Of a stretch of DNA of 64,000 bases, positions 16,982 to 26,004 are shown one piece after another. The DNA comes from an uncultured Erysipelotrichaceae bacterium (GTDB lineage Bacteria > Bacillota_I > Bacilli_A > RF39 > UBA660), in the NCBI GenBank assembly GCA_902764545.1, contig CACWWC010000003.1, positions 79,235-143,234 on the forward strand, given 5' to 3'. The notes beneath the pieces are model-generated. The model was not told where the DNA came from. It did not search any database and worked only from the letters and a program-made list of their open reading frames with translations. Every line of letters begins with the position of its first letter. Position 1 is the first letter of the stretch. Both the position numbers and the translations under genes were made by a program.

Positions 16982-17755
16982 ATGAAAAAAGATAAATCTA
17001 CAAAAGCAGTAATAACAATAGCAATAATTGGTTACATTATTTTATATATACTAATAAAATTGATAATTGTATATTGCCAAGATCTATATATGAGTAACGA
17101 AATATATGAAAATGAATATGGTATAGGAAAACTATTAAAAATTACTAAATATACAAATGAACAAAGATTAGAAACAAATTATTTTGAAAATAAAAATAGT
17201 AACTATAAAATAAAAATAAAAAATTATTTTGATAAATTTGAACAGGGTGAATATGATAATGATTATGAATATTACATGCTATATAATGAAGACGATAAAG
17301 TAGAAGCTGCATTTATGATGGGAAAAACTAACACTCAAATAGAAAATATAAAAAATGGATACAAAGATACACCATACTACGAATTTAACTATTTTCCATT
17401 ATACATATCTAAATATTCTAGAATTAGGTTTCTATCTAAACATAAGATAAATGATGACGTTGCATTAATAAAATATTTAAGGCAAAGAAAGAAAATAGAT
17501 CCAACTTTTACGACCCCATTACTTTCAATTAAAGAAAACTACTTTTTTAATTATATAGAAGCATCGCAAACGAATCTTGAAAGCATAACTTATATTGAAG
17601 GAGATTATTATGGTTATATAAAAGAATATGAAAATAATAAACAAGTAATTATTATTAAAGATGATAACGCATATTATTTGACTTTTTATAATTTATCATA
17701 TTTCTCAGAAGAAAAAATCAAAGATATATTAGAATCACTTTTAATTGAAAAATAA
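16982..17755 (+). CDS. Unknown protein with N-terminal membrane anchor
   Basis: Unrecognised, 257 residues. A single membrane segment (about residues 10-30, VITIAIIGYIILYILIKLI) is followed by a polar domain rich in Tyr, Asn and Lys that reads as alternating strands and helices, presumably outside the cell. There is no lipobox and no enzymatic motif. AGGGGGGAA precedes the ATG, and the gene follows uppP by 13 bases. It ends in a bidirectional hairpin shared with the TetR gene. An envelope role is suggested only by its anchor and its neighbour. Confidence 0.6.
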   Translation: MKKDKSTKAVITIAIIGYIILYILIKLIIVYCQDLYMSNEIYENEYGIGKLLKITKYTNEQRLETNYFENKNSNYKIKIKNYFDKFEQGEYDNDYEYYMLYNEDDKVEAAFMMGKTNTQIENIKNGYKDTPYYEFNYFPLYISKYSRIRFLSKHKINDDVALIKYLRQRKKIDPTFTTPLLSIKENYFFNYIEASQTNLESITYIEGDYYGYIKEYENNKQVIIIKDDNAYYLTFYNLSYFSEEKIKDILESLLIEK

Positions 17756-17777
17756 GCATCATTAGATGCTTATTTTA
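17747..17777. terminator. Bidirectional terminator
   Basis: The perfect 10-base arms AATAAGCATC and GATGCTTATT have an ATTA loop and A/T runs on both sides. It serves the rightward 16982 gene and the leftward TetR gene. Confidence 0.85.
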
Positions 17778-18351
17778 TTGGCTTAAAACAATCCAAATCA
17801 GGGGTTAATTCCGTAATTATATGAATTAATTCTTTAGTATCAAACTGTTTATTATTATATAAATTATCAATTATTATATTAATTATAGCACTAGCATAAT
17901 ATAAAACTATTGTTTTAGTAGGAATAGAAGAAATATTTTCAAAGTTAGAATCAATTTCTTTCGCTGCAGAAATAATAATTGCATCAGTCATCATATCTCT
18001 TGCAATTGAATTACTATTGATTTTCACAACAGCAGAATAGATATCTATATTTGAGTTAATATGTTCCAGTAAAACCTTTATTAATTCTATATAATATTCC
18101 TTAATATTTTTGGTTTTCTTTGATTTGTCTAATTTTTCTAAAAGCTCTTCTCTCATATCATTCATTAAAGACTGTATAAGTTCATACTTATCATTATAGT
18201 GATCGTAAAAAGTTGATCTATTAATAAGTGAAACTTTACATATATCAGAAATTTTTATATCTTCAAAAGGCTTATTTTTCATCAGATTCATCAACCCTCT
18301 ATAAAGACTTGCCTTTGTTTTTATAATTCTTAAATCTTCCTTTTTCTTCAC
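17770..18351 (-). CDS. TetR-family transcriptional regulator
   Basis: A DNA-binding repressor of 193 residues. The N-terminal TetR helix-turn-helix is clear: residues about 10-55 include ALSRGL-like SLYRGLMNLM, PFEDIKISDICK and the recognition helix INRSTFYDHYNDKYEL. The ligand domain is helical and not conserved, as is usual. I chose the GTG at 18351, six bases after TAGGTG; a GTG at 18360 overlaps that site. The gene is divergent from an MMPL-type exporter 177 bases away, the standard arrangement for a local repressor of an efflux operon, and a partial palindrome lies between them. The ligand is unknown. Confidence 0.85.
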   Translation of the reverse strand: MKKKEDLRIIKTKASLYRGLMNLMKNKPFEDIKISDICKVSLINRSTFYDHYNDKYELIQSLMNDMREELLEKLDKSKKTKNIKEYYIELIKVLLEHINSNIDIYSAVVKINSNSIARDMMTDAIIISAAKEIDSNFENISSIPTKTIVLYYASAIINIIIDNLYNNKQFDTKELIHIITELTPDLDCFKPIK

Positions 18352-18400
18352 ATCAATCACCTAAATTAATTATAATAAATATCACAACAAATGTAAAGAT

Positions 18401-18418
18401 AACCTACATATATCGGTT
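18401..18418. promoter_or_regulatory. Candidate TetR operator
   Basis: An 18-base imperfect palindrome (AACCTACATATATCGGTT) with 14 of 18 symmetrical positions lies between the divergent TetR and MMPL genes. Its position and size suit a TetR dimer, but no protein-specific consensus supports it. Confidence 0.4.
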
Positions 18419-18527
18419 TATTAAGCGACAAATAATGTACAAATGTTGGAAAACAAACAGAATTAAAAAAAATTAACTTAAATAATAGATGATTATGAAT
18501 ACAATATAAAGTGCAAGGAGGATTTAT

Positions 18528-20594
18528 ATGAGAAAATTTTCAAACTTTATAACTAATAATAATATAATAATTTTAATAATATCACTAGCATTATTAGTCC
18601 CTTCGATAATAGGATATGTTAATACAAGAATTAATTATGACATTTTAGTTTATTTGCCCGAAAATATTGAAACAATAAAAGGTGAAAAGATATTAACAGA
18701 GGACTTTGGATTAGGGTCATATGCATTTGTTATGATCGACATGAACAACCCGTTAAATGTAATAAAATTAGAAAATAATATTAGGAAAATTGATGGAGTA
18801 AAAAAAGCATTCAGTGTAGCTGATGTTATTGGCACATCAATACCAAAAGAGATGTTACCAGACGAAATCCTTGATAAACTATATGATGATGATACAAGTA
18901 TTATAATGGTTACTTTTGAGGGCTCAACCTCAGAAGATAAAACAATAAATGCAGTTACAGAGTTAAGAAAAGTTGTAGGTGATGCATCCAAAATAAGTAG
19001 TATGACATCACTTGTATTAGATACAAGAGATATATCAAATCAAGAGATGGCAATATATGTTGGTATATCAGTTTTACTATGTTTAATAGTGTTGATTATT
19101 GCAACAGACAGTTATATAATCCCAATATTTTTATTAGGTAATATTGGTCTTGCAATCATCTATAACATGGGAACTAACATTTTCCTAGGGGAAATATGTT
19201 ATATTACCAAAGCGATAACAGCAGTTTTACAGCTTGGCGTAACTACAGACTATTCTATATTTTTATATCATAAATATGAACAAGCAATAAAAAGTGAAAA
19301 TAATAAGAAAAAAGCAATGTCTAAAGCTATAGAAGAAACATTTAAATCAGTAGTAGGGTCATCATTAACAACTTTTGCAGGCTTTTTAGCACTATGCACT
19401 ATGGATCTAAAATTAGGGACAGATATTGGCGTAGTAATGGCTAAAGGAGTAGTATTTGGCTTAATTACCGTTTTAACAGTTTTTCCTGCCTGTATCTTAA
19501 CATTTGATAAATTAATAACAAAAACTAAACATAAAAACTTACTACCAAAGTTCAAAACAATAAGAGAATTTTCAGTAAAAAAATATAAAATAATTTTTAT
19601 CATATTTATAATACTACTAATACCTGCATATATAGGAAACAAAAATTATGAAGTATACTATAAACTAGACGATTCATTACCTGAAGACTTACCATTTCAT
19701 GTAGCAAATACTGAACTTGCAAAAAGATTTAATATTATCTCACCAGAAATAGTTCTACTTGACAAAAATGTTAAAAAAAATGCCGTTGAAGACTTAACAG
19801 ACGAGATTAAAGAAATAAAGGGAATATCTAATGTATTATCACCAACAGTATTAATGAGTGATGATGTAAGAGATATACTTCCACAAGAATTAAAAGATAT
19901 AGTAGAAAACGATAAATATCAGCTCATAATAATAAATTCAGAATATGAAATAGCTTCCAACAAATTAAATAGCCAAATAAAAATGGTAGATAAATTAATA
20001 AAAAAATATGACAAAAAGGCTATTTTAGCAGGAGAAGGACCATTAATGAATGATTTAGTTACAATTGCAGATCATGATTTTAAAATGGTAAATTATACAT
20101 CTATTATTGTAATATTCATAATAATGCTATTTGTACTACAATCAATAGGTTTACCAATTGTATTGATATTTGCCATAGAGTTTGCAATCTTTCTAAATAT
20201 GGCCATTGCATATTATACAGGAGTTAAACTTCCGTTTATTGCATCTATTGTTGTAGGAACAATTCAGTTAGGTGCAACTATAGATTATGCAATTTTGATG
20301 TCTACAAAATATTTAGAAGAACGAAATAAAAATAAAAAAGAAGGAAAACAAGCAATCAATGATACTCTAAAAACTACAATTCCATCAATTATAACATCAG
20401 CACTATGTTTCTTTGCTGCCACCGTAGGAGTTGCCTTATATACCAAAATAGATATGATAGGCTCAATCTGTACCCTACTTGCTAGAGGATCAGTTATCAG
20501 TATGTTAGTAGTAATAATTATATTACCTGCATTACTATTAATATTTGATGGATTTATTATGAAAACAACTAAATTTAAAAAGGAGGATAAATAA
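18528..20594 (+). CDS. MMPL/RND-superfamily exporter
   Basis: A 688-residue polytopic membrane protein of the MMPL family (RND superfamily), proton-driven exporters of lipids or hydrophobic compounds. It has the duplicated RND plan: TM1 at 10-30, a large outside loop, five TMs, then a repeat with TM7 near 352-372, a second loop, and five more TMs. The hallmark proton-relay motifs in TM4 and TM10 are visible as TTDYSIF (about 240) and TIDYAIL (about 583). GCAAGGAGG precedes the ATG. It is divergent from TetR and two bases ahead of a heptad-repeat secreted protein that often accompanies this type of exporter. The substrate is unknown; the nearby acyl-CoA ligase hints at a lipid. Confidence 0.88.
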   Translation: MRKFSNFITNNNIIILIISLALLVPSIIGYVNTRINYDILVYLPENIETIKGEKILTEDFGLGSYAFVMIDMNNPLNVIKLENNIRKIDGVKKAFSVADVIGTSIPKEMLPDEILDKLYDDDTSIIMVTFEGSTSEDKTINAVTELRKVVGDASKISSMTSLVLDTRDISNQEMAIYVGISVLLCLIVLIIATDSYIIPIFLLGNIGLAIIYNMGTNIFLGEICYITKAITAVLQLGVTTDYSIFLYHKYEQAIKSENNKKKAMSKAIEETFKSVVGSSLTTFAGFLALCTMDLKLGTDIGVVMAKGVVFGLITVLTVFPACILTFDKLITKTKHKNLLPKFKTIREFSVKKYKIIFIIFIILLIPAYIGNKNYEVYYKLDDSLPEDLPFHVANTELAKRFNIISPEIVLLDKNVKKNAVEDLTDEIKEIKGISNVLSPTVLMSDDVRDILPQELKDIVENDKYQLIIINSEYEIASNKLNSQIKMVDKLIKKYDKKAILAGEGPLMNDLVTIADHDFKMVNYTSIIVIFIIMLFVLQSIGLPIVLIFAIEFAIFLNMAIAYYTGVKLPFIASIVVGTIQLGATIDYAILMSTKYLEERNKNKKEGKQAINDTLKTTIPSIITSALCFFAATVGVALYTKIDMIGSICTLLARGSVISMLVVIIILPALLLIFDGFIMKTTKFKKEDK

Positions 20595-20595
20595 T

Positions 20596-22281
20596 ATGAA
20601 AAAAATAACAAAAGTAATAGTATCTCAAATCCTAATGCTTCCGATAATTCTACCGCTAAATACGTTTGCAATGAATAAAACTGAAACTATATATTCTACA
20701 TTAAATTATGATGGTTCAATTAGCAAAACGACAATTAGTACGAGATTATCTGAATTAAAAAAAGGTGAAGTAGATGACTATACATATTTAGAGAGTATTA
20801 AGAACATAAACGGAAATGAAAAATTTACAAGAGAAAGTTCCAAAGTTACATGGAAGTCTACAGGAAAAGACATTTATTATCAAGGAAAAATAAACAATGA
20901 ATTACCAATTAAAGTAAAAGCAATATACTATCTAAATAACGAAGAAGTAGAGCCAAGTAAAATACAAGGCAAAAAAGGTAATATTAAAGTTACCTTTACG
21001 TTAACTAATAATGATTATAACAATGAATATGGAATGTATGTCCCATATGTAGTTGATATAACAACTGTTTTGAATAGTAAAACAACATCAAACTACAAAG
21101 TAACAAACGGAAAGAACGTATCTGTAGGAAATAAAACCATAATCACCGCGATTGCATCTCCAGGACTATATGAAAATACAAGTATTGAAGAGTTTAAAGA
21201 AATAGACAAAGTTACAATTAGTTATGATACGGATAAGTATGAAAAAACAGATTATTACTTTGTAATAACGCCAAAAGTATTATCAGAATTAGATGTATCT
21301 AAATTAGAAAAGGCAAGTGCTAAACTTTCAGACGTCAACAAATTAAAAACAGGAGGAGAAGAATTAGAAAAAGGAACAGAAGAATTAGAATCAGGAACAG
21401 GGCAATTAAACACAGGTTTGGAAAGTCTAAATAAAGGGTTAAAAGAAGCCCTAGATGGATCGGAAGAACTTGCAAATGGGCTAGATAAAATTACCACCGG
21501 TTCAAAGTCTCTTTCATCACTTCCGGTATTGGTTCAAAAACTTTATGATACATATAACAGTAATATGAAAATGTTAGAAGAAATAACAAATGGTACAACA
21601 GAAAAGCAGCTAACAGAAGGTATCAAAAATGCAACAGAAGAAAAAGCTAAATTAGAAAGTCTACTATCTCAAGTTAATGCTGGTATTGCACAATTAGAAC
21701 CTGGCGAAAGTCTTAACGCTCTAACTGAAGAACAAATAGTACAATTAAGTACTCTTAGAGCGCAAAAAATGGAGATAGAAACAGGAATTAAAAAATACGA
21801 AGAGGGAATTTCAGAAGCCTATGCAAATCTTTCAATGCTTCCTAAAGCACCTTATAAGATTTCTGGTGCAAATGAAGTTATTGCTCAGGTCTTATGTGGT
21901 ATACTTAATACAGATAGCATTGAAAATATAAATGATAATTTAATAAAATCATTTAATGAAAATATCTTAAGTTTAATAAATGGAATTGAAAATATTCATC
22001 AAGGTTCAAAACAACTTAACAAAGGAATAAACGAATTATACGAAGGTTCAAATAAGTTAGTAGATGGTTCTGAAAAAATAGAAGTTGGAACACAAGCATT
22101 AAATGATGGAGTAAAAAAACTAAAAGAAGAAGGAATTTCAAAAATAGTAACATTATCAAATAAATTAATTAGTTATAGTAATAAAGTAGAAAATCTCACA
22201 AAAATGTCTAAAAATTATTCTGGATTTTCATCAAACAATTCCAATGAAACGATTTTCATATATAAGTTATCAACTAAATAA
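20596..22281 (+). CDS. Secreted heptad-repeat protein, YhgE-like, MMPL partner
   Basis: A 561-residue exported protein. A signal peptide (residues 1-26, cleavage likely after TFA) leads into a beta-rich N-terminal half and then two stretches of the Leu-x-x-Gly heptad pattern (about 248-300, with repeats such as ELEKGTEELESG, and about 465-520). Such repeats occur in YhgE/Pip-type envelope proteins and in partners of MMPL exporters, where a periplasmic-adaptor-like coiled coil is assumed. No C-terminal membrane segment is seen; the end (FIYKLSTK) resembles the natural end of the family. AGGAGG lies in the last codons of the exporter gene, so the two are coupled. The role as exporter accessory is inferred. 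Confidence 0.75.
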   Translation: MKKITKVIVSQILMLPIILPLNTFAMNKTETIYSTLNYDGSISKTTISTRLSELKKGEVDDYTYLESIKNINGNEKFTRESSKVTWKSTGKDIYYQGKINNELPIKVKAIYYLNNEEVEPSKIQGKKGNIKVTFTLTNNDYNNEYGMYVPYVVDITTVLNSKTTSNYKVTNGKNVSVGNKTIITAIASPGLYENTSIEEFKEIDKVTISYDTDKYEKTDYYFVITPKVLSELDVSKLEKASAKLSDVNKLKTGGEELEKGTEELESGTGQLNTGLESLNKGLKEALDGSEELANGLDKITTGSKSLSSLPVLVQKLYDTYNSNMKMLEEITNGTTEKQLTEGIKNATEEKAKLESLLSQVNAGIAQLEPGESLNALTEEQIVQLSTLRAQKMEIETGIKKYEEGISEAYANLSMLPKAPYKISGANEVIAQVLCGILNTDSIENINDNLIKSFNENILSLINGIENIHQGSKQLNKGINELYEGSNKLVDGSEKIEVGTQALNDGVKKLKEEGISKIVTLSNKLISYSNKVENLTKMSKNYSGFSSNNSNETIFIYKLSTK

Positions 22282-22287
22282 AAATAA

Positions 22288-22422
22288 TTTTGCACCCATT
22301 TGGGTGATAAAGGAAAAGTTGTAGCAAAGGGTGAAAATAAGGAAGTGTTTGAAAAATGCAAATTATATAAAGAACTAAGAAATAGAACTTTTGCTAGTAT
22401 AAGTAATAATAACTATGAATAA
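22288..22422 (+). pseudogene. Remnant of an ABC-transporter ATPase C-terminus
   Basis: A 44-codon open stretch with no start or ribosome binding site reads GDKGKVVAKGENKEVFEKCK and then LYKELRN before a TAA. This is the usual tail of an ABC exporter ATPase (LDKGKIVEEGTHEELLEK...LY.LY). No Walker A, signature or Walker B precedes it, so it is probably the decayed end of a deleted gene. It lies between the exporter operon and its terminator. Chance similarity over so short a stretch cannot be fully excluded. Confidence 0.45.
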
Positions 22423-22434
22423 AATAAAAGTAAG

Positions 22435-22465
22435 ACAATTATATTAAAAATATAATTGTTTTTTT
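22435..22465 (+). terminator. Terminator of the exporter operon
   Basis: A nine-base-pair stem ACAATTATA / TATAATTGT with loop TTAAAAA is followed by seven Ts. Confidence 0.85.
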
Positions 22466-22516
22466 CTATATAAGATAGTAAAATAAATAATAGATGTGTA
22501 GTATAGGAGGAAAAAT

Positions 22517-24274
22517 ATGACACCTATTAGAGATTTATTTACAAAATTATTCAAAAAGAAAAAAGATAATTCTATATGGTTAGAATATTATTCAAGAGAA
22601 GAAAAAAGTATAAAATTTACAGATAAGAGCATCTATAATTATATGGTTGATGAAGTAGGAGAAGATAAAGACTTCATTGCACTTAATTATTTTGGAAATA
22701 GATTGAGTTATAATGAATTTTTTTACAATATCAATATTTGTGCAAAAGCTTTAAGAGAATATGGAGTTAAAAATGGAGACGTTGTAACTATATGTTGTCC
22801 TAATATGCCAGAAGCAATTTATGTATTCTATGCATGCAATAAGATTGGGGCAGTTGCAGATATGGTGCATCCATTATCTAGTCCAGAACAACTATATAGT
22901 TACTTAACCAATTCAAAATCAAGAATATTATTTCTAGTAGACTTTAATTATAGTAAAATGAAAGAAGTAATTGAAAAATCGTTGGTATATAAAACGATTC
23001 TCGTCTCGCCAAAAGAATCAATGCCAATTGGATTAACAATAGGATATACACTAACAAGAAGTTTAACGCAAAAAAAGCCTAAGTTATCTGATAATAAATA
23101 TATGTCTTGGAAAGAATTTATGGGAGTAGGTTTATTAAGTAATGATAAATATAGAGCAAAGGTTGATAAAAATGATCTAGCCCTTATCCTTCATAGTGGA
23201 GGAACAACAGGAACCCCAAAAGGAATAATGATATCAAATTATAGTTTTAATGCACTTGCCCAACAATCAGCAGTAAATGTTATTGAAGTTAAACCAAAAG
23301 AAAAGATATTGACAATATTACCTATATTTCATGGATTTGGCCTTGGTGTGTGTGTGCATACGCCTTTATGTCTAAAGGTAGAAACAATTCTAATGCCAGA
23401 GTATGATGCCAATAGATTTTATAAAATATGGAAATATGATAAGCCTAATGTAATTCTGGGTGTACCAACTTTGTGGGAAGGTATGATGTCAAATAAGAAA
23501 TTTGATGACGTAGATATGTCACAATTAAAATACATAGTTAATGGAGGAGATTACTTAACCTTAACAGCAGAAGCCAGAATAAATGACTTCTTGCATAGAC
23601 ATGGAGCTAAAGTGGACATATTAAAAGGATATGGAATGACAGAATCGGTTGCCGCAACGGCATATACATTTCCAGGGACAAACGAACCAGGAAGTATAGG
23701 GATTCCAATGGTAGGAAATAAATATATGGTTTGTAATCCTGATACATTAGAAGAACTGCCTTTAGGTGAAGAAGGAGAATTATGTGTACAGGGTCCTACA
23801 CTCATGATGGGGTATCTAAATAATAAAGAAGAAACAGATAAAGTTTTAAAGAAACATAAAGATGGAACAATCTGGTTACATTCAGGAGATATCGGGTATA
23901 TTGCCCCAAACGGAATAATATACTATACTCAAAGATTAAAGAGGATGATTGTTGTATCTGGTTTTAATGTTTATCCATCATCAATTGAAGAAGTAATAGC
24001 TAAACACCCTGATGTAGATAAAGTCTGCGTAATAGGTATACCACATAAATATAAAATGCATGTACCAAAAGCCTTCGTTGTATTAAAAGAAGGAATTGAG
24101 CCTACTGCAAAAATAAAAAAAGAAATTATTGAATTATGTAAATCATCACTTTCAGTATTTTCATTGCCAAAATACTATGAATTTAGAGACTCACTTCCAA
24201 AAACGCTATATAATAAGGTAGATTATAAAAAGTTAGAAAAAGAAGAAGAAGAAAAACGTAATAGTAAAAATTAA
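22517..24274 (+). CDS. Acyl-CoA synthetase (AMP-forming)
   Basis: An adenylate-forming ligase that activates a carboxylic acid, probably a fatty acid, with ATP and joins it to CoA. It has 585 residues in one AMP-binding domain plus the C-terminal lid. The ATP loop is HSGGTTGTPKG (about 226-236), motif A5 is GYGMTES (about 371-377), the adenosine-ribose aspartate is in WLHSGDIGYI (about 455), and the C-terminal catalytic lysine lies in LYNKVDYKKL (about 570). The N-terminal helix before residue 30 is basic and could touch the membrane. AGGAGG precedes the ATG. It follows the MMPL operon, so lipid handling is a fair inference. It could also use a bile acid or another aryl/alkyl acid. Confidence 0.85.
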   Translation: MTPIRDLFTKLFKKKKDNSIWLEYYSREEKSIKFTDKSIYNYMVDEVGEDKDFIALNYFGNRLSYNEFFYNINICAKALREYGVKNGDVVTICCPNMPEAIYVFYACNKIGAVADMVHPLSSPEQLYSYLTNSKSRILFLVDFNYSKMKEVIEKSLVYKTILVSPKESMPIGLTIGYTLTRSLTQKKPKLSDNKYMSWKEFMGVGLLSNDKYRAKVDKNDLALILHSGGTTGTPKGIMISNYSFNALAQQSAVNVIEVKPKEKILTILPIFHGFGLGVCVHTPLCLKVETILMPEYDANRFYKIWKYDKPNVILGVPTLWEGMMSNKKFDDVDMSQLKYIVNGGDYLTLTAEARINDFLHRHGAKVDILKGYGMTESVAATAYTFPGTNEPGSIGIPMVGNKYMVCNPDTLEELPLGEEGELCVQGPTLMMGYLNNKEETDKVLKKHKDGTIWLHSGDIGYIAPNGIIYYTQRLKRMIVVSGFNVYPSSIEEVIAKHPDVDKVCVIGIPHKYKMHVPKAFVVLKEGIEPTAKIKKEIIELCKSSLSVFSLPKYYEFRDSLPKTLYNKVDYKKLEKEEEEKRNSKN

Positions 24275-24297
24275 GAGGCATTCTTCTTCTTTTTTTA
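24240..24297 (+). terminator. Possible terminator after the acyl-CoA synthetase
   Basis: A purine arm (AAGAAGAAGAA) inside the last codons can pair with TTCTTCTTCTT, followed by seven Ts. The loop is long (about 30 bases), so this is a weaker candidate. Confidence 0.4.
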
Positions 24298-24313
24298 ATA
24301 AAGTGGTGATAAT

Positions 24314-24859
24314 ATGTTAGTAAAAAATAAAGATAAATTTTATAAATATTTATTCATATATAAACATCTAAAATTTATTAAATTTGAAACAAATATAAAA
24401 GATCAAGAATTAAAAATTGTTATCAATGCACTCAATATAAAAAGTAGATATAAAAGAATAAAATATATTGTAAATGAAGGATGTAGATTTATAGATCAAT
24501 ATTATAGTAAATGTAATTTATGTCATTTTAAAAATAATATATGTATTTATTATCGAATTAGTAATAAAAATTATATAAATGGTTGTTGTAGAAAGTGTAG
24601 ATACCAGTCTAATGTAGGCTGTACAACAAAAAATGTAGCATGTAAACTGTTTAACTGTTCATATGTTGACTATAACGGTGTAGAAAAGCTGAAATTTGAA
24701 GATGTTACATTATTTAAACTATTGAATCATTATCAAAGATATGTATTAAAAAATGACTACTTTTCAAGCGTCAAAACAGTTACTATAGATTTATATGTAG
24801 GTCCTATGTGTTTGCTTATAAGACTTATAATAAGGGTGATAGAATGGGTTACTATATAA
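24314..24859 (+). CDS. Cysteine-rich protein, likely metal-binding
   Basis: Unrecognised by name, 181 residues. The central part has a dense cysteine pattern: CNLC, then C after nine residues, NGCCRKCRY, GCTTKNVACKLFNC. With ten cysteines in about 65 residues this is probably a zinc or iron-sulphur domain. The N-terminal 60 residues are basic and helical. The C-terminal 20 residues are hydrophobic (LCLLIRLIIRVIEW-like) and overlap the start of the next gene. I recall similar NGCCxxCR...CKLFxC proteins as conserved hypotheticals in Firmicutes; their function is unknown. GGTGAT precedes the ATG. The 16-base overlap implies coupling to the downstream gene. Confidence 0.65.
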   Translation: MLVKNKDKFYKYLFIYKHLKFIKFETNIKDQELKIVINALNIKSRYKRIKYIVNEGCRFIDQYYSKCNLCHFKNNICIYYRISNKNYINGCCRKCRYQSNVGCTTKNVACKLFNCSYVDYNGVEKLKFEDVTLFKLLNHYQRYVLKNDYFSSVKTVTIDLYVGPMCLLIRLIIRVIEWVTI

Positions 24860-25245
24860 TAGGAAACAATAGAGATATTACAAAAAGTTTTGTAGAAAAA
24901 ATTAAGGATTATTACCAAATCAAATCGTTTAACTTAGATGACTTAATAACTGAAAATGGAAAAATTATTGAAGATCAAAAGCAAATAAGGAAGATAAATG
25001 ATATAGTAATAAAAAATAAGGAATGGATAATTGTTGCCTATAACACAAATAAAATTGATTTATTATGTAATTTAGCGAATATAATAATTTTTATAAATCT
25101 TAAAGAAAAAAAATTATTTAAAAAATATAAAGGGGATTCTCAAAACAATATAATGATTTATTTAAAAAAACACATTAGGAAAGGAATAATTCTTAATAGT
25201 AAAAGTGATATAAGGAAATTTTTAAAAAGTATGTATGAATCATAG
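24844..25245 (+). CDS. Kinase-like protein with degenerate P-loop
   Basis: A 133-residue protein that looks like the small FlaR/adenylate-kinase-type P-loop fold with its ATP site spoiled. The first strand and loop read YYIIGNNRDITKSF, where an active enzyme would have IIGSPGSGKST. The next segment SFNLDDLITENG resembles the substrate aspartate strand (H-x-D), and EWIIVAYNTNKIDLLCNLA followed by NIIIFINL fits the WIIDGNY...ADxIIFLD region of that family. Basic LKKHIRKG could be the lid. The start is the ATG at 24844 after GGTGAT; the longer frame from 24808 lies within the Cys-rich gene. The family call is tentative; pairing with the Cys-rich gene suggests a joint task. Confidence 0.5.
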   Translation: MGYYIIGNNRDITKSFVEKIKDYYQIKSFNLDDLITENGKIIEDQKQIRKINDIVIKNKEWIIVAYNTNKIDLLCNLANIIIFINLKEKKLFKKYKGDSQNNIMIYLKKHIRKGIILNSKSDIRKFLKSMYES

Positions 25246-25275
25246 AAATAATCACTAGAATAATTTAGTTAATTA

Positions 25276-25284
25276 TGTTATAAT
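25276..25284 (+). promoter_or_regulatory. queH extended -10 promoter
   Basis: TGTTATAAT (TATAAT at 25279-25284) lies 24 bases before the start codon. No clear -35 is seen. Confidence 0.55.
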
Positions 25285-25308
25285 CTCCTAAGAAATGAAG
25301 TGATAACG

Positions 25309-25914
25309 ATGAACTATGATATAAAAATGCAGGAACAAATATCAAACATTAAAGAAGGAGAAAAACTTTTACTGCATGCTTGCTGTGCGCCATGTAGTAG
25401 TGCAGTGCTTGAAAGAATTGCAAATTATTTTACAGTAACAATTTTCTACTATAATCCTAATATCACAAATAAAAATGAATATAATAAAAGAATTGAAGAA
25501 GTGAAAAAATTTATATCTAAATTTAAGACAAAATATCCAGTAGAACTAATTGAGGGCAATTATGATAAAGAAAAATTTGATAAAATATCATTCGGATTAG
25601 AAAAAGAGCCCGAAAGAGGGCGCAGATGTTATAAGTGTTATGAACTAAGGCTTAATGAAACCGCAAAAATAGCAGTGAAATTAGGATTTAAATATTTTTG
25701 TACAACATTAACCTTATCACCCCATAAGAACGCAACATGGATAAATGAAATAGGTGAAATATTAGAAAAAAAATATAGCACTAACTATTTATACTCTGAT
25801 TTTAAGAAAAGAAACGGCTATAAAAGAAGTATTGAATTATCAAAAGAATACAGCTTATATAGGCAAGATTACTGTGGGTGTATTTACTCAAAGAAAAATA
25901 TCAATAATCATTAA
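25309..25914 (+). CDS. queH: Epoxyqueuosine reductase QueH
   Basis: It catalyses the last step of queuosine synthesis, reducing epoxyqueuosine in the wobble position of GUN tRNAs; QueH (formerly DUF208) is the non-cobalamin alternative to QueG. In 201 residues it has the diagnostic LLLHACCAPCSS near the N-terminus (C25, C26, C29), a middle RRCYKCYELR motif (about 105-114) and a C-terminal DYCGCIYSK; these cysteines carry a 4Fe-4S cluster and a neighbouring metal. The start is the ATG at 25309; the GTG at 25300 overlaps the likely ribosome binding site. It has its own promoter. The other queuosine genes are not in this window, so precursor salvage is possible. Confidence 0.93.
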   Translation: MNYDIKMQEQISNIKEGEKLLLHACCAPCSSAVLERIANYFTVTIFYYNPNITNKNEYNKRIEEVKKFISKFKTKYPVELIEGNYDKEKFDKISFGLEKEPERGRRCYKCYELRLNETAKIAVKLGFKYFCTTLTLSPHKNATWINEIGEILEKKYSTNYLYSDFKKRNGYKRSIELSKEYSLYRQDYCGCIYSKKNINNH

Positions 25915-25938
25915 AAAGAATATAATATAATATGTAAA

Positions 25939-25972
25939 GGATGTAAAGTAATTTCTTTACATCCCATTTTTA
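25939..25972 (+). terminator. queH terminator
   Basis: A perfect 10-base-pair stem GGATGTAAAG / CTTTACATCC with loop TAATTT is followed by CATTTTTATT. The right arm also supplies the -35 of the murC promoter. Confidence 0.85.
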
Positions 25973-25984
25973 TTATATTATAAT
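25956..25984 (+). promoter_or_regulatory. murC promoter
   Basis: TTTACA (25956-25961), a 17-base spacer and TATAAT (25979-25984). The -35 is embedded in the queH terminator. Confidence 0.7.
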
Positions 25985-26004
25985 TTTAAAGAGGAAGTGT
26001 GCAT

